Shown here: positions 8,108-16,116 of the stretch, piece by piece | How the letters are laid out: each line of letters starts with the position of its first letter | Position numbering within the stretch: position 1 is the stretch's first letter | Assembly (NCBI GenBank): GCA_963734635.1 | Contig: CAVTIA010000001.1 | Location: 62,001 to 126,000 of the forward strand | Source: DATCJA01 sp963734635 | GTDB lineage: Bacteria; Acidobacteriota; Vicinamibacteria; Vicinamibacterales; UBA2999 | DNA: 64,000 bases | Direction: 5' to 3' | Translations under genes and position numbers: made by a program | The notes under the pieces: model-generated | Database searches by the model: none | The model's input: only the letters and a program-made list of their open reading frames with translations | Told to the model about the DNA's origin: nothing

Positions 8108-9172
8108 ATGCGCAGGTTCATGGTTGCCGTAACCGTGGCGGTGTGTGCCGCCGCCGCAATGCAGATTCAGGTCAACGCCCAGCAGGGCGGTGGTCGCGGC
8201 GTGGCAGCCGGCGGTACAACAGCGGGGGCGGGCCGCGGTTACCCGACGCCGGAACAGTATGCGAGCTCGAAAGAGGCGCAATCGCACGTGGCGAAAGCCA
8301 AATCCATCGCCGGCAGCGACGCGAAGCTCCTGATGCGATTCGAGAACACGTGCGGTGCGCTCGGTCCGCAGCGCCCGGCGCTCGAAGCGCAGAATGCCGG
8401 CCAGAAACCTGAACCGCCGCGTCCGGTCGAGCCCGTCCAGATTTTCGACAACCTCTGGTACTTCGGGTTCAACACGATTGGCGCCTGGGCCGTCCAAACG
8501 AGTGACGGCATCATCATGGTTGATGCCCTCAATACCGTTCAGGAGGCGGAGACGATCATCGAACCGTCGCTCAAGAAAGTGGGGCTCGATCCGGCGAACG
8601 TCAAGTACGTCATCGTCGGTCACGGTCACTTCGATCATTTCGGCGGGGCGCCGTACTTCCAGGACAAGTACAAGAGCCGAATCGCGATGAGCGGGCTGGA
8701 TTGGGACCTCATTGAGCGGCCGAACCCAAACGCGAATCCGGCACAGGCCAGCAGGCCCAGACCGAAACGGGACGTCGTCGTCACCGACGGCCAGAAGATC
8801 ACGGTGGGTGACACGACCGTTACGCTGGCCGTCACGCCCGGACACACCGTCGGCTCACTCGCCTACCTGATTCCCGTCAAGTACCAGGGGCGGCCGCTGA
8901 CGGCGCTGATGTTGTCCGGCGCGAACATCACGCCCGATCGCGCGTCGCTCAACGCTTTCAACAAGGCGCTCGACGCCGCAAAAGCCGCGGGAGCGCAGTC
9001 GCTCTTCAACGGCCACCCGGGACTGTTCGGGGACGAGACCGGCTGGATGGATCAGCTGCGAAAGAACCCGAAGGGACCGAACGAGTTCGTGTACACGCGC
9101 GACCAGTTCGCGAAGTTCATCGACATCATGAAGGAGTGTGCGGCGTCGCGCGTCGTGGCGATGGGCCTCTGA
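8108..9172 (+). CDS. Exported MBL-fold metallo-hydrolase (subclass B3-like layout)
   Basis: ATG at 8108 is preceded by AGGAGG at 8096 and starts a signal peptide (FMVAVTVAVCAAAAMQIQVNA). The open frame could begin at a TTG 21 bp earlier, but the ribosome site decides for 8108. The zinc motif HGHFDHFGG (HxHxDH), a second His in TPGHTVGS and a third in FNGHPGLFGDE are present, so the binuclear site looks intact. A Gly/Gln-rich stretch and about 70 low-complexity residues precede the fold. The order resembles subclass B3 lactamase-like hydrolases, but whether it acts on beta-lactams or another ester/lactone cannot be told. Probably the last gene of the prpD-matC transcript. Confidence 0.85.
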   Translation: MRRFMVAVTVAVCAAAAMQIQVNAQQGGGRGVAAGGTTAGAGRGYPTPEQYASSKEAQSHVAKAKSIAGSDAKLLMRFENTCGALGPQRPALEAQNAGQKPEPPRPVEPVQIFDNLWYFGFNTIGAWAVQTSDGIIMVDALNTVQEAETIIEPSLKKVGLDPANVKYVIVGHGHFDHFGGAPYFQDKYKSRIAMSGLDWDLIERPNPNANPAQASRPRPKRDVVVTDGQKITVGDTTVTLAVTPGHTVGSLAYLIPVKYQGRPLTALMLSGANITPDRASLNAFNKALDAAKAAGAQSLFNGHPGLFGDETGWMDQLRKNPKGPNEFVYTRDQFAKFIDIMKECAASRVVAMGL

Positions 9173-9198
9173 TCGTTGCGTACGTCGTACTCAGTCGC

Positions 9199-10500
9199 TC
9201 ACTCGGTAGCCGGGCCCGGTGTCGCCGTGGCCGGCCTGTGATGACCAAAGCGCGTCTGTGATTCGTACCAGTAGAGAATCGCGGCGCCAAAGCCGACCGT
9301 CCACGCCACAAATTCCACGAGATAGCCGAGCCCGGTGAGCGGCGCACCGATAACGAATCCGCCACCGAGCGCCGCAAGTTTCGCGAGAAGCGTCAGGCCT
9401 CCGATGGCGACCACCCCAATCGCCACCGACGCGTATGCGCCCGGCTCACGCCATCCGAACCGGGAAGCAATCCAGCGACCTAGGTGATGCGCCAGCCCGA
9501 CGAACCCGACAAGGGCCACCAGCATCACGAGCAGGACAGCGAACGGCATCAGGAAGAGCAGCGGGATGCCGATGATCGATACCGCAAGAACGACAGCCGT
9601 GAGAACCATGACGGGAACGAACAGAATCTCGGCCAACAGTCCGATGAGACCGGACCGGACTGGCGCGGCCGCCGTGCGTGCCGCGATGCGTTCAACAGCA
9701 TTCCGTCCGAACGCGACGATGATCACCGCCACCATCGCGAGCACTGCGAGGCGCAGGGCGGTCGCGGCCAGGCTGCCAAACCTCGACCAAAACGTTCCGA
9801 AGAACCCAGGAAACCACATGCCTCGTCGGAAGCCCCCGCCGCCACCACCAACTTCCGTCACATCGCCTTCGACGCGGGAGCCTTGGGCGCGATTCAACGT
9901 GCCGCCCACGGACACGGCGTCTCCGCGGACGACGGCATCGGGTCCCAATGTCAGGGTCCCGCCGATGGACGTTGCGTCTCCGGTCACCTCGCCGTTGACA
10001 GTCAGGGAACCTCCGATTGCGACCGCATCGCCCTCCAGTCGTTCGTTGCGCTCGACGGTAACATCACCGCCAAACCGCACACGATCGCCTCGGACCACGT
10101 CTGTGCGTTGGACCGCCTCGCTCGGCTGCGATGCAGACGCATCAGGCAATGGTGGCGCAGGCGCTGCGCCGCCCGCGAGCTCGCGCTGCTGTTGCGAATT
10201 CAGGTAGCTGACCTGCAGAACCAAATCTGCATCGGTGCCGAGCCTGTCGCGCAGCTGCTGGCCCGTGAGTGTCTCTCCGTCGACGTTCACCACGCCGTCT
10301 ACGACCTGGATCATCCGAACGGCGCTCGCACTGTCGCGAGGCACGAGCGCAACACCCTGCTGCAGGGCGACGACGTCGTACCGTTCGCGAAGCCTCGTGC
10401 CGAGATCGGGTTGACTGGCCGCGGTTTGTCCCTGTCCGATGCCCTGAAGCGAAAAGAGAAGAACGATTGCCGCCGCGCCGACTCTCCAGTGCCGTCTCAT
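9199..10500 (-). CDS. Bactofilin-like (polymer-forming repeats) membrane protein
   Basis: 433 residues from ATG 10500, which has GAGGTG seven bases upstream; the frame stays open to 10791 but that stretch crosses an intergenic palindromic repeat and is not believed. There is a signal peptide, then a short beta-helix-like block of repeated glycine turns (GGDVTVERNERLEGDAVAIGG, GGSLTVNGEVTGDATSIGG, GGTLTLGPDAVVRGDAVSVGG). A poly-Gly linker and about five hydrophobic segments follow in the C-terminal half. The repeats resemble polymer-forming cytoskeletal/bactofilin folds. It follows the ECF sigma and anti-sigma-like genes and is probably part of their envelope-stress regulon. Confidence 0.75.
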   Translation of the reverse strand: MRRHWRVGAAAIVLLFSLQGIGQGQTAASQPDLGTRLRERYDVVALQQGVALVPRDSASAVRMIQVVDGVVNVDGETLTGQQLRDRLGTDADLVLQVSYLNSQQQRELAGGAAPAPPLPDASASQPSEAVQRTDVVRGDRVRFGGDVTVERNERLEGDAVAIGGSLTVNGEVTGDATSIGGTLTLGPDAVVRGDAVSVGGTLNRAQGSRVEGDVTEVGGGGGGFRRGMWFPGFFGTFWSRFGSLAATALRLAVLAMVAVIIVAFGRNAVERIAARTAAAPVRSGLIGLLAEILFVPVMVLTAVVLAVSIIGIPLLFLMPFAVLLVMLVALVGFVGLAHHLGRWIASRFGWREPGAYASVAIGVVAIGGLTLLAKLAALGGGFVIGAPLTGLGYLVEFVAWTVGFGAAILYWYESQTRFGHHRPATATPGPATE

Positions 10501-10514
10501 TGATTTGCACCTCG

Positions 10515-10571
10515 ACGTAGTGTCCGGCTTCAGCCGGACTACGTTGGTCCGCCTAAAGGCGGACACTACGA
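10515..10571. repeat. REP-like palindromic element, two copies head to head
   Basis: Contains TGTCCGGCTTCAGCCGGAC and, inverted, GTCCGCCTAAAGGCGGACA, each with the flanking ACTACG seen in the other copies. It is one of nine loci of this family in the window and the only double copy. Confidence 0.85.
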
Positions 10572-10576
10572 CCAAC

Positions 10577-11098
10577 TCAGAAACACAGCGCGCCCGGCCC
10601 ACGGAAGGCAACCTCCGCGCGCAAGAGCCGCTGCAGCATGTAAAGCGCCGCGATACCGACAAGCTCGATCGCAAGCAGCACGACTGCGTTCTGCGGCGTA
10701 GCCACGATTCCTGCAACCGCACTGCTGGCACGCGCGAAGGCAAACCACCATTCCACCGCTGTCGTACCAGCCGCAACGAGCGACGTCGCAAAGTTCGTTG
10801 CGACCGCCGCGGCTGTGGTCAGAAGCCATCCGCCGGCGATACCAAAGACGCCGTATGCGGCGGCGCCAGTGGTGAGCGCGACAAAGACGGACGCGGCGAG
10901 GCCTGAGACCAGGACAACTCGACGGCGGCGCACGCGGGCACGCCACGCAGCCTCGACGGTACGCTGGACGAAATCGGAGGAGGGCTCGACCGCCGGCACG
11001 GCAGCAAACACATGCTGGAACGCTGCATCTGCGGCATCGTCCAGCCCCTGCTCCTCATTCGACAGCCAGTGCTCCGTGTTCTTCTGCCAACGACCCAT
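10577..11098 (-). CDS. Membrane protein in anti-sigma-factor position
   Basis: 173 residues from ATG 11098, with AAGGAG about ten bases upstream; the open frame extends to 11143. The cytoplasmic N-terminal ~70 residues are acidic (HWLSNEEQGLDDAADAAFQH), followed by an Arg-rich stop-transfer RRRRVV and three or four hydrophobic segments. No zinc-binding HxxxCxxC is visible, so it is not a ZAS-type anti-sigma factor. Its place directly after an ECF sigma gene (55 bp) and before the bactofilin-like gene suggests it binds and restrains that sigma factor, but this is inference from position. Confidence 0.6.
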   Translation of the reverse strand: MGRWQKNTEHWLSNEEQGLDDAADAAFQHVFAAVPAVEPSSDFVQRTVEAAWRARVRRRRVVLVSGLAASVFVALTTGAAAYGVFGIAGGWLLTTAAAVATNFATSLVAAGTTAVEWWFAFARASSAVAGIVATPQNAVVLLAIELVGIAALYMLQRLLRAEVAFRGPGALCF

Positions 11099-11152
11099 GT
11101 GGCTCTCGTCTCCTTTACGGGAATACGTGGCGCCGGGTTTCAACCAGCGCCG

Positions 11153-11722
11153 TCACGGCTTCCATCCCGCGGCGCTCAGAATAGCCGCCAGCTCTTTTCG
11201 CCCCCGATGCAGGTAGGTTTTCACCGTCCCTTCGGGCATGTGGAGGATCCCCGCAATCTCATCCACGGTAAGGCCTTGCTGGTACCTCAGGACAATGGCT
11301 TCGCGGTACTCGGTCCGAATGCGCTGCAGGCCGTCCTCGAGTGCCCGACCGAGCTCCTTTCGTTCGGCATCGGCCTCCGGCGATGACTCCGGATCCTCGC
11401 TGGGCGGCCCGGGATAGCCGCCGGCCTGCAGCTCGTCGAGCGATATGGCCGCGACGCGCCTGCGGCGGAGATGGTCAATCACGATGTTCCGGAGGATCTG
11501 GAAGAACCAGGCGGAAAACCGTCGCTCAGGATCGTAGGTCTTCAGCCGTGCGAAGGCCCTGACGAATGCGTCCTGAGCGAGATCCTCAGCGAGCGTGCGA
11601 TCGCGGACGAGCCGCGCGGCCATGTTGACAGCGGCCGAGGCGTACCTGGCGACGAGCGTCTGATACGCCTGCTGCGATCCGGCGAGCGCCTGACGAGCCA
11701 GTTCGCCGTCGCTGGTGGGCAC
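11153..11722 (-). CDS. ECF RNA polymerase sigma factor (sigma-70 family, RpoE-like)
   Basis: 189 residues. Region 2 is clear (LAEDLAQDAFVRAFARL, then RRFSAWFFQILRNIVIDHLR) and region 4 carries the helix-turn-helix (YREAIVLRYQQGLTVDEIAG, then GTVKTYLHRGRKEL). Length and spacing are typical of group-4 sigma factors. GTG start at 11722. It heads a three-gene transcript with the anti-sigma-like membrane protein and bactofilin-like protein, which points to an envelope-linked regulon; ECF factors usually activate their own promoter. Confidence 0.92.
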   Translation of the reverse strand: MPTSDGELARQALAGSQQAYQTLVARYASAAVNMAARLVRDRTLAEDLAQDAFVRAFARLKTYDPERRFSAWFFQILRNIVIDHLRRRRVAAISLDELQAGGYPGPPSEDPESSPEADAERKELGRALEDGLQRIRTEYREAIVLRYQQGLTVDEIAGILHMPEGTVKTYLHRGRKELAAILSAAGWKP

Positions 11723-11790
11723 GGATGATTATGTATACGCAGCACACGGAGACGGGGTTTCGATTCGCTGAGTTCACACTTCTCGGTTCC

Positions 11791-11817
11791 GTACGTAGTG
11801 TCCGGCTTCAGCCGGAC
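11791..11817. repeat. REP-like palindromic element
   Basis: GTACGTAGTGTCCGGCTTCA followed by GCCGGAC: the same family as at 10515 and elsewhere, lying between the ECF sigma and receptor genes. It sits inside a wider inverted repeat (ACTTCTCGGTTC to the left, GAACCGAGAAGCGAGAAGT to the right). Confidence 0.85.
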
Positions 11818-11880
11818 CTCGACGAACGTGAACGCGAACCGAGAAGCGAGAAGTGAGAAGCGTGAACGATACGCTCTGGT

Positions 11881-13857
11881 TCAGAAGTCGAACTTGACGA
11901 CGAGCTGGACGATCCTCGGCTCCGTATTGAGGCTGGTAATCTGCCCGAATGTCGGGCTGTTGATGTCGTAATCACCAACCCAGAAGTTGACGGTGTTGAA
12001 GAGATTGAACATGTCGGCACGCAGCTGAATGCCCGCTCGACGCCACACGTGCAGGCGCTTGGAAAGCGAGAGGTCGAGGACAAACTGAGACGGGCCATCG
12101 AAGTCCAGAATGTTGAGCGCCCCGACTTCGCCGGCCATTGGATTGAAGAAGACCTGCCCAGGGAAGGAGGCGGCATTCGTCAGGTTGTCGGCTCCTGCCG
12201 CACGGCCGGTGTTCGGATCGATTAGCGAGGGATGGATCCAGTAGAGATTGCCGTGCGCCTCGTGCACTCCCAGGCGTTTCCTGATGTCGCTCGCGCTCAG
12301 CGTGCTCCGCGCGGTCTGATTGCCAGAGCGCGACGTCCGATTGAACGTACCCCGACGCGACAGGATCGAAAACGGCGACCCGCTCTGCCAACGGACGATC
12401 GTGCTTGCCTGCCAGCCGCCGGCCAGCCACTCCGACAGCCCGCCGCGATTCAACCATCGTTTGCCTGCACCGAACGGCAGCTCCGCGATCACGTTCGCGT
12501 TCATGACGTGGGTGACGTGAAATGGCGTGCGTCCTTCGTTGAGCTCGGGACGCGCGTTGTCGAGGAACGGCTCGAAGCGAACCTGCGACGTCCCCGCCGA
12601 ATTCGAGCGGCTGTCTGACAGCGTGTAATTCACCTGTCCCATGACGCCGTTTCGAAATTGACGCCGCAGCTCGAGCTGGAGCGCGTGATAGTTCGTGTAT
12701 CCGCCGTTATGAATGAGGTCGGCGACATAGATGCCGGGGTTCGGCAGGAACATCTCCCGGGCCAGCTCGCCGATGATTGGTCCGGCACTCGTCGTGTACA
12801 AGTCGGCCAGAGCCGCGACCTGGCCGGTCTGAATGAGGCCCCGGACGGTCGTGTTCGTGAGAAAGCCGCCGCCGAACCTGGGAATCACCGAGAGCGGCGC
12901 ACTGCCGGCGATAGCCGGGTTGAACGACGGATCGAACACGCCGGTCCCCTGCAGCGCCAGGAACCCGTTGTTACGGGCGCGCAGAAAATCCTGACCGAAC
13001 GCGCCATGCGGGTTGGTCTGGTTCAAATCGATGCCGCGCCACAATCCGCGGCCGAACGATCCTACGTACCTCGCCTCGCCGGCGAAGTACCAGGGCAGCT
13101 CGCGCGTGACACCGACACTGACCTGATGAACGTGCGGCTGCTTGATATCCGGATCGATAGCAAACGCGGCAGCACCAGACGAAACATCCAACTGGTCTGC
13201 GTACGTGCGGACGCTCGTGAACTCCGGCGTTGGAACAACGGGCACACCTGCACCGACGGTGGTGTATACGGCGGGCAGAAACGCGTCGGCCTGAAGACCG
13301 AAGTTCGAGCCGGTTGCATTGATGGCGACCTGCACGGTCTCTTCATTCACGAACGTCAGCGAATACCCGCCGCGCACGGCCGTGCGGCCGTCCTTGAACG
13401 GGTCCCAGGCGAAACCGACCGTCGGCCCGAAGTTGTCCAGATCCTTGTTGTAGAACGCGCCATTGACAAACGTCACGCGCCCATCCGGGTTGAGGAGCGC
13501 GTCACGAACCGATCGTCCGTCGAGCGCCGGCAACAAGGCGAGGTTGTCGTCTTCGCGGAGAGGACTGTAGTACTCCCACTTCAGGCCGCCGCGCAGCGTG
13601 AAGTTTGGCTTCCACCGCCAGTTGTCCTGGAGGAAGACGGAGCTGTTGTCCAGGCTGTAATTGCCGTCGTGCGGTGTGCCTGGCACGAAGCCGGCCGTTC
13701 TATCGCGAACGTTGAACGTCTGACTGACCGACGACACGGTCCCGGACAGAAACGCGAGCCATGCATTGGCGGACGACGAGATCGACGGCGCTGATGCCGC
13801 CGGGAAACTGGGCTGCGGTGAGCTGCACGCGCGCAGGCGCCGCAACGCTGAATCCAA
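11881..13857 (-). CDS. Oar-like TonB-type outer-membrane receptor, C-terminal beta-barrel part
   Basis: This frame carries the long beta-barrel of an Oar/TonB-dependent-type receptor, ending in a short aromatic C-terminus (VVKFDF) typical of outer-membrane barrels. Visible barrel features include LRGGLKWEYYSPL, VGFAWDPFKDGRTAVRGGYS and LQLRADMFNLFNTVNFW. The true sequence begins at about SSSANAWLAFLSGT; the first ~25 codons are out-of-frame filler. The N-terminal part is in the frame of 13935..15488, and a short middle section (NHELQFGGQLQQIRINPYNF, roughly 13790-13985) lies in a third frame. Two indels therefore break a gene of about 1,200 codons. Confidence 0.82.
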   Translation of the reverse strand: MDSALRRLRACSSPQPSFPAASAPSISSSANAWLAFLSGTVSSVSQTFNVRDRTAGFVPGTPHDGNYSLDNSSVFLQDNWRWKPNFTLRGGLKWEYYSPLREDDNLALLPALDGRSVRDALLNPDGRVTFVNGAFYNKDLDNFGPTVGFAWDPFKDGRTAVRGGYSLTFVNEETVQVAINATGSNFGLQADAFLPAVYTTVGAGVPVVPTPEFTSVRTYADQLDVSSGAAAFAIDPDIKQPHVHQVSVGVTRELPWYFAGEARYVGSFGRGLWRGIDLNQTNPHGAFGQDFLRARNNGFLALQGTGVFDPSFNPAIAGSAPLSVIPRFGGGFLTNTTVRGLIQTGQVAALADLYTTSAGPIIGELAREMFLPNPGIYVADLIHNGGYTNYHALQLELRRQFRNGVMGQVNYTLSDSRSNSAGTSQVRFEPFLDNARPELNEGRTPFHVTHVMNANVIAELPFGAGKRWLNRGGLSEWLAGGWQASTIVRWQSGSPFSILSRRGTFNRTSRSGNQTARSTLSASDIRKRLGVHEAHGNLYWIHPSLIDPNTGRAAGADNLTNAASFPGQVFFNPMAGEVGALNILDFDGPSQFVLDLSLSKRLHVWRRAGIQLRADMFNLFNTVNFWVGDYDINSPTFGQITSLNTEPRIVQLVVKFDF

Positions 13858-13934
13858 AGTCGACTTCCGGAAAGCGGCCCGCGAAGTTGTATGGATTTAT
13901 ACGAATCTGCTGCAGCTGCCCGCCGAATTGCAGC

Positions 13935-15488
13935 TCATGATTGCCACGAAGCCACGACCCGGTGTCGCTGTACCTGGAACAGCCGGGTATCGCGACCCTC
14001 AGGCTGGAAGTTCGTGATGCGATCGGTGATGAGAGGAAGCGAGAAGACTGCGCTCCCGAAATCCTCGCGGCTCTCGAACGCCCCCGGCGCAAGGTTGCCG
14101 CCGACGCGAACCTCGTTCGTGAACGTGGACCTGATCCATCGCCAGGCTCCGACGTAGAAGTGCACGGTCGAGTCGGTAAATACGACCGGACGCTCGTGGA
14201 TTCCATCGAGGTCACTTCTGTCGTCAGTCTCGGTGAACCACGCATAGTTGGCTTCGAACCGATGCGCAGGAGCCGCCTCATAGTCGAACCGCAGGCCCCA
14301 TTGATGCCGATCGTTGAGGCTGTTCTGCAGAAATCGGTATCCGGCAGTGTTGAGTGGCCTCCCCTCGGCGGAGTTGCCGGCGTCGAAGTTGTTCACGTTT
14401 GACGCTGCCGGGACTCGGGTGAGGATGTCACGCTGGATCACCGGGTCCAGCGGCAATCCGGACGCCTGCAGAACATTCAGCGTGCGGATCTGTCCATCGT
14501 TTCCCACATAGCGAAATGCACCCTGCAGAAAATCGTCATGCCTGGGAATCACGTTGTTCTGGGTTGCTTGTGTCCGCAGCCGATATCCCTCGTAATACCC
14601 GAAGAAGAAGAGACGATTTCGAACAACGGGGCCACCCAGCTTGCCGCCGAACTGATTGCGGCTCAGCTGCGGTACGGGGAGGCCGCTGCGCTCGTTGAAG
14701 AACGAGTTCGACGCGCGTCTGTTGGTACGGTTGAAACCGAAGACGTTGCCCTGGAATCGGTTCGTACCGGACGGTGTAATGAGCCGAACCGCGGTTGCGC
14801 CCCCTGCGGCATCAGCGCCCGGCACCGCGGTAACAATCGTCAGCTCACTCACGGTGTCGGAGGTCGGCCGATTCGGAGAGAAGTTCAGCGCATTGTCCCG
14901 AATGAAGTTGTCCTGGATGTTGATCCCATTGAGGGTCAGCTGCGTCCAGGTGGGGCGTCCGCCATTCACGGCTGTCGCGGTTCGACTGACGATACCCGGC
15001 ACGCCAGCCTGCAGCCTGATCAGCTCAAGCGGGTCCCGGCCATTCAGAGGCAGATCGACGATTTGACGCTGGATGACGGTTTGCGTGACTTCCGGCGTGG
15101 TGGTCTGCACGAGCGCCCCGCCGGCGGTCACTCGAAGCGTTTCGGCGAGTGCCCCCACTTCAAGTCGTGCGGTCAACGAACGCTCCACGCCAACGTTGAT
15201 TTCAACCTGCGTGAATTCCGCGGTCTTGAAGCCTGTGAGGCTGAGCGTCACGGTGTACGACCCCGGCTGCACGAAGGGGAACAGGAACGCCCCCGATTCG
15301 GTCGTGGTCGTCTCGGCCTGCTGGCCAGTGAGCTCGTTCGTGAGCATCACGGTCACGGCAGGAAGGACGCCGCCGGTCTCGTCGAACACCGTGCCTGCGA
15401 GCCGCCCGAACGACGCCTGCGCAGACACAACCGCGGCAAACAGCACTGTGCTCGCGAAAACTACGATCAGATTCCTGAATAACCCCAT
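13935..15488 (-). CDS. Oar-like TonB-type receptor, N-terminal part (carboxypeptidase-regulatory domain and plug)
   Basis: Starts with a signal peptide (LIVVFASTVLFAAVVSAQA), then a carboxypeptidase-regulatory-like domain (GRLAGTVFDETGGVLPAVTV, then FPFVQPGSYTVTL) and a plug domain (QIVDLPLNGRDPLELIRLQAG). The start of the barrel follows (FGGKLGGPVVRNRLFFFGYY). This layout is characteristic of acidobacterial Oar-like proteins, thought to import glycans or other polymers. Conserved sequence ends near RDTRLFQ, about 40 bases before the stop, where an indel shifts the frame; the receptor continues in the next two frames down to 11881. Confidence 0.88.
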   Translation of the reverse strand: MGLFRNLIVVFASTVLFAAVVSAQASFGRLAGTVFDETGGVLPAVTVMLTNELTGQQAETTTTESGAFLFPFVQPGSYTVTLSLTGFKTAEFTQVEINVGVERSLTARLEVGALAETLRVTAGGALVQTTTPEVTQTVIQRQIVDLPLNGRDPLELIRLQAGVPGIVSRTATAVNGGRPTWTQLTLNGINIQDNFIRDNALNFSPNRPTSDTVSELTIVTAVPGADAAGGATAVRLITPSGTNRFQGNVFGFNRTNRRASNSFFNERSGLPVPQLSRNQFGGKLGGPVVRNRLFFFGYYEGYRLRTQATQNNVIPRHDDFLQGAFRYVGNDGQIRTLNVLQASGLPLDPVIQRDILTRVPAASNVNNFDAGNSAEGRPLNTAGYRFLQNSLNDRHQWGLRFDYEAAPAHRFEANYAWFTETDDRSDLDGIHERPVVFTDSTVHFYVGAWRWIRSTFTNEVRVGGNLAPGAFESREDFGSAVFSLPLITDRITNFQPEGRDTRLFQVQRHRVVASWQS

Positions 15489-15564
15489 TGGGACCCCTGT
15501 GTGTGGGGGGTATTCTCGCGCGACTTTCCGCTTCGCGCCACTGCCAGCGCAAAAACGGGGTAGC

Positions 15565-15630
15565 GCGCACGCTTCAGCGTGCGCGATCGCGCTATCGGTC
15601 CATCTATCGCCGCGCAGGCTGAACCTGCGC
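15565..15630. repeat. Two short inverted repeats of a second palindrome family
   Basis: 15565-15584 reads GCGCACGCTTCAGCGTGCGC and 15612-15630 reads GCGCAGGCTGAACCTGCGC. Both are perfect-arm hairpins in the gap between the VOC and receptor genes, flanked by TAGCGCGC/GCGCGCTA. They share no core with the GTCCGGCT family. Confidence 0.7.
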
Positions 15631-15653
15631 GCTACGGCTGCCGGGAGACGTGA

Positions 15654-16037
15654 TCAGCTCAGCCGCGGTTCGGACATCAGCGCCAACGTGTTGCCCTCGC
15701 TGTCCTCGAAGTCCGCCAGCCAGACCTCGCGGTCTGCCAGCGTCGCGATCTTGTGAGGCGCCGTGCGAAACGCCACGCCGCGCGAAGTGAGCGCCTCGTG
15801 CATTTGCCGGATGTCTTCCACCGAGAAGTAGAGAACCGACCCCGGGTGATCGAAGCCTGGTTCAGGAGTCGACAACATCAGCCGCACGCCGCCGCAGTCG
15901 AAGAACGCGAGACGCGGCGGGGCTGCGAACAGGAAAGGCAAACCCAGTGTGTCGCGATAGAAGCGGACGGCACGATCGACGTCGTGCGCCCGCATCGAAA
16001 TCTGATGAATGCGTGAGAGCCCGCTTACTGCAACCAT
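15654..16037 (-). CDS. VOC-family (glyoxalase/bleomycin-resistance fold) protein
   Basis: 127 residues from ATG 16037, with GGAGG five bases upstream; the frame is open further (to 16796) but that runs antisense through the amylase gene. The single VOC domain shows the paired beta-alpha-beta-beta-beta modules (IHQISMRAHDVDRAVRFYRD, then VLYFSVEDIRQMHEALTSRG) and ends in WLADFEDSEGNTLALMSE. The first His and the last Glu are likely metal ligands. Substrate unknown; these proteins are lyases, dioxygenases or antibiotic-binding proteins. Confidence 0.82.
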   Translation of the reverse strand: MVAVSGLSRIHQISMRAHDVDRAVRFYRDTLGLPFLFAAPPRLAFFDCGGVRLMLSTPEPGFDHPGSVLYFSVEDIRQMHEALTSRGVAFRTAPHKIATLADREVWLADFEDSEGNTLALMSEPRLS

Positions 16038-16071
16038 TCGGTCCTCCGTGCTGGGTGGTCTTATCCGCACG

Positions 16072-16100
16072 GTCCGGCTAAAGCCGGACACTACGTACGA
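16072..16100. repeat. REP-like palindromic element
   Basis: GTCCGGCTAAAGCCGGAC followed by ACTACGTACGA, lying between the amylase and VOC genes. Confidence 0.85.
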
Positions 16101-16116
16101 GGCTTCTGAAGTGGCT

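Noticed and set aside
6925..8412. 495-codon + frame overlapping the transporter
   Set aside because: Arg/His-rich out-of-frame reading of the MatC-like and hydrolase genes.
8108..9172. Metallo-hydrolase as a beta-lactam resistance gene
   Set aside because: The zinc motif is shared by many MBL hydrolases and no resistance-specific feature can be shown by eye.
12658..13794. Long + strand open frame (378 codons) opposite the receptor gene
   Set aside because: Antisense shadow of the high-GC receptor gene; Arg/Glu-rich composition, no motifs.
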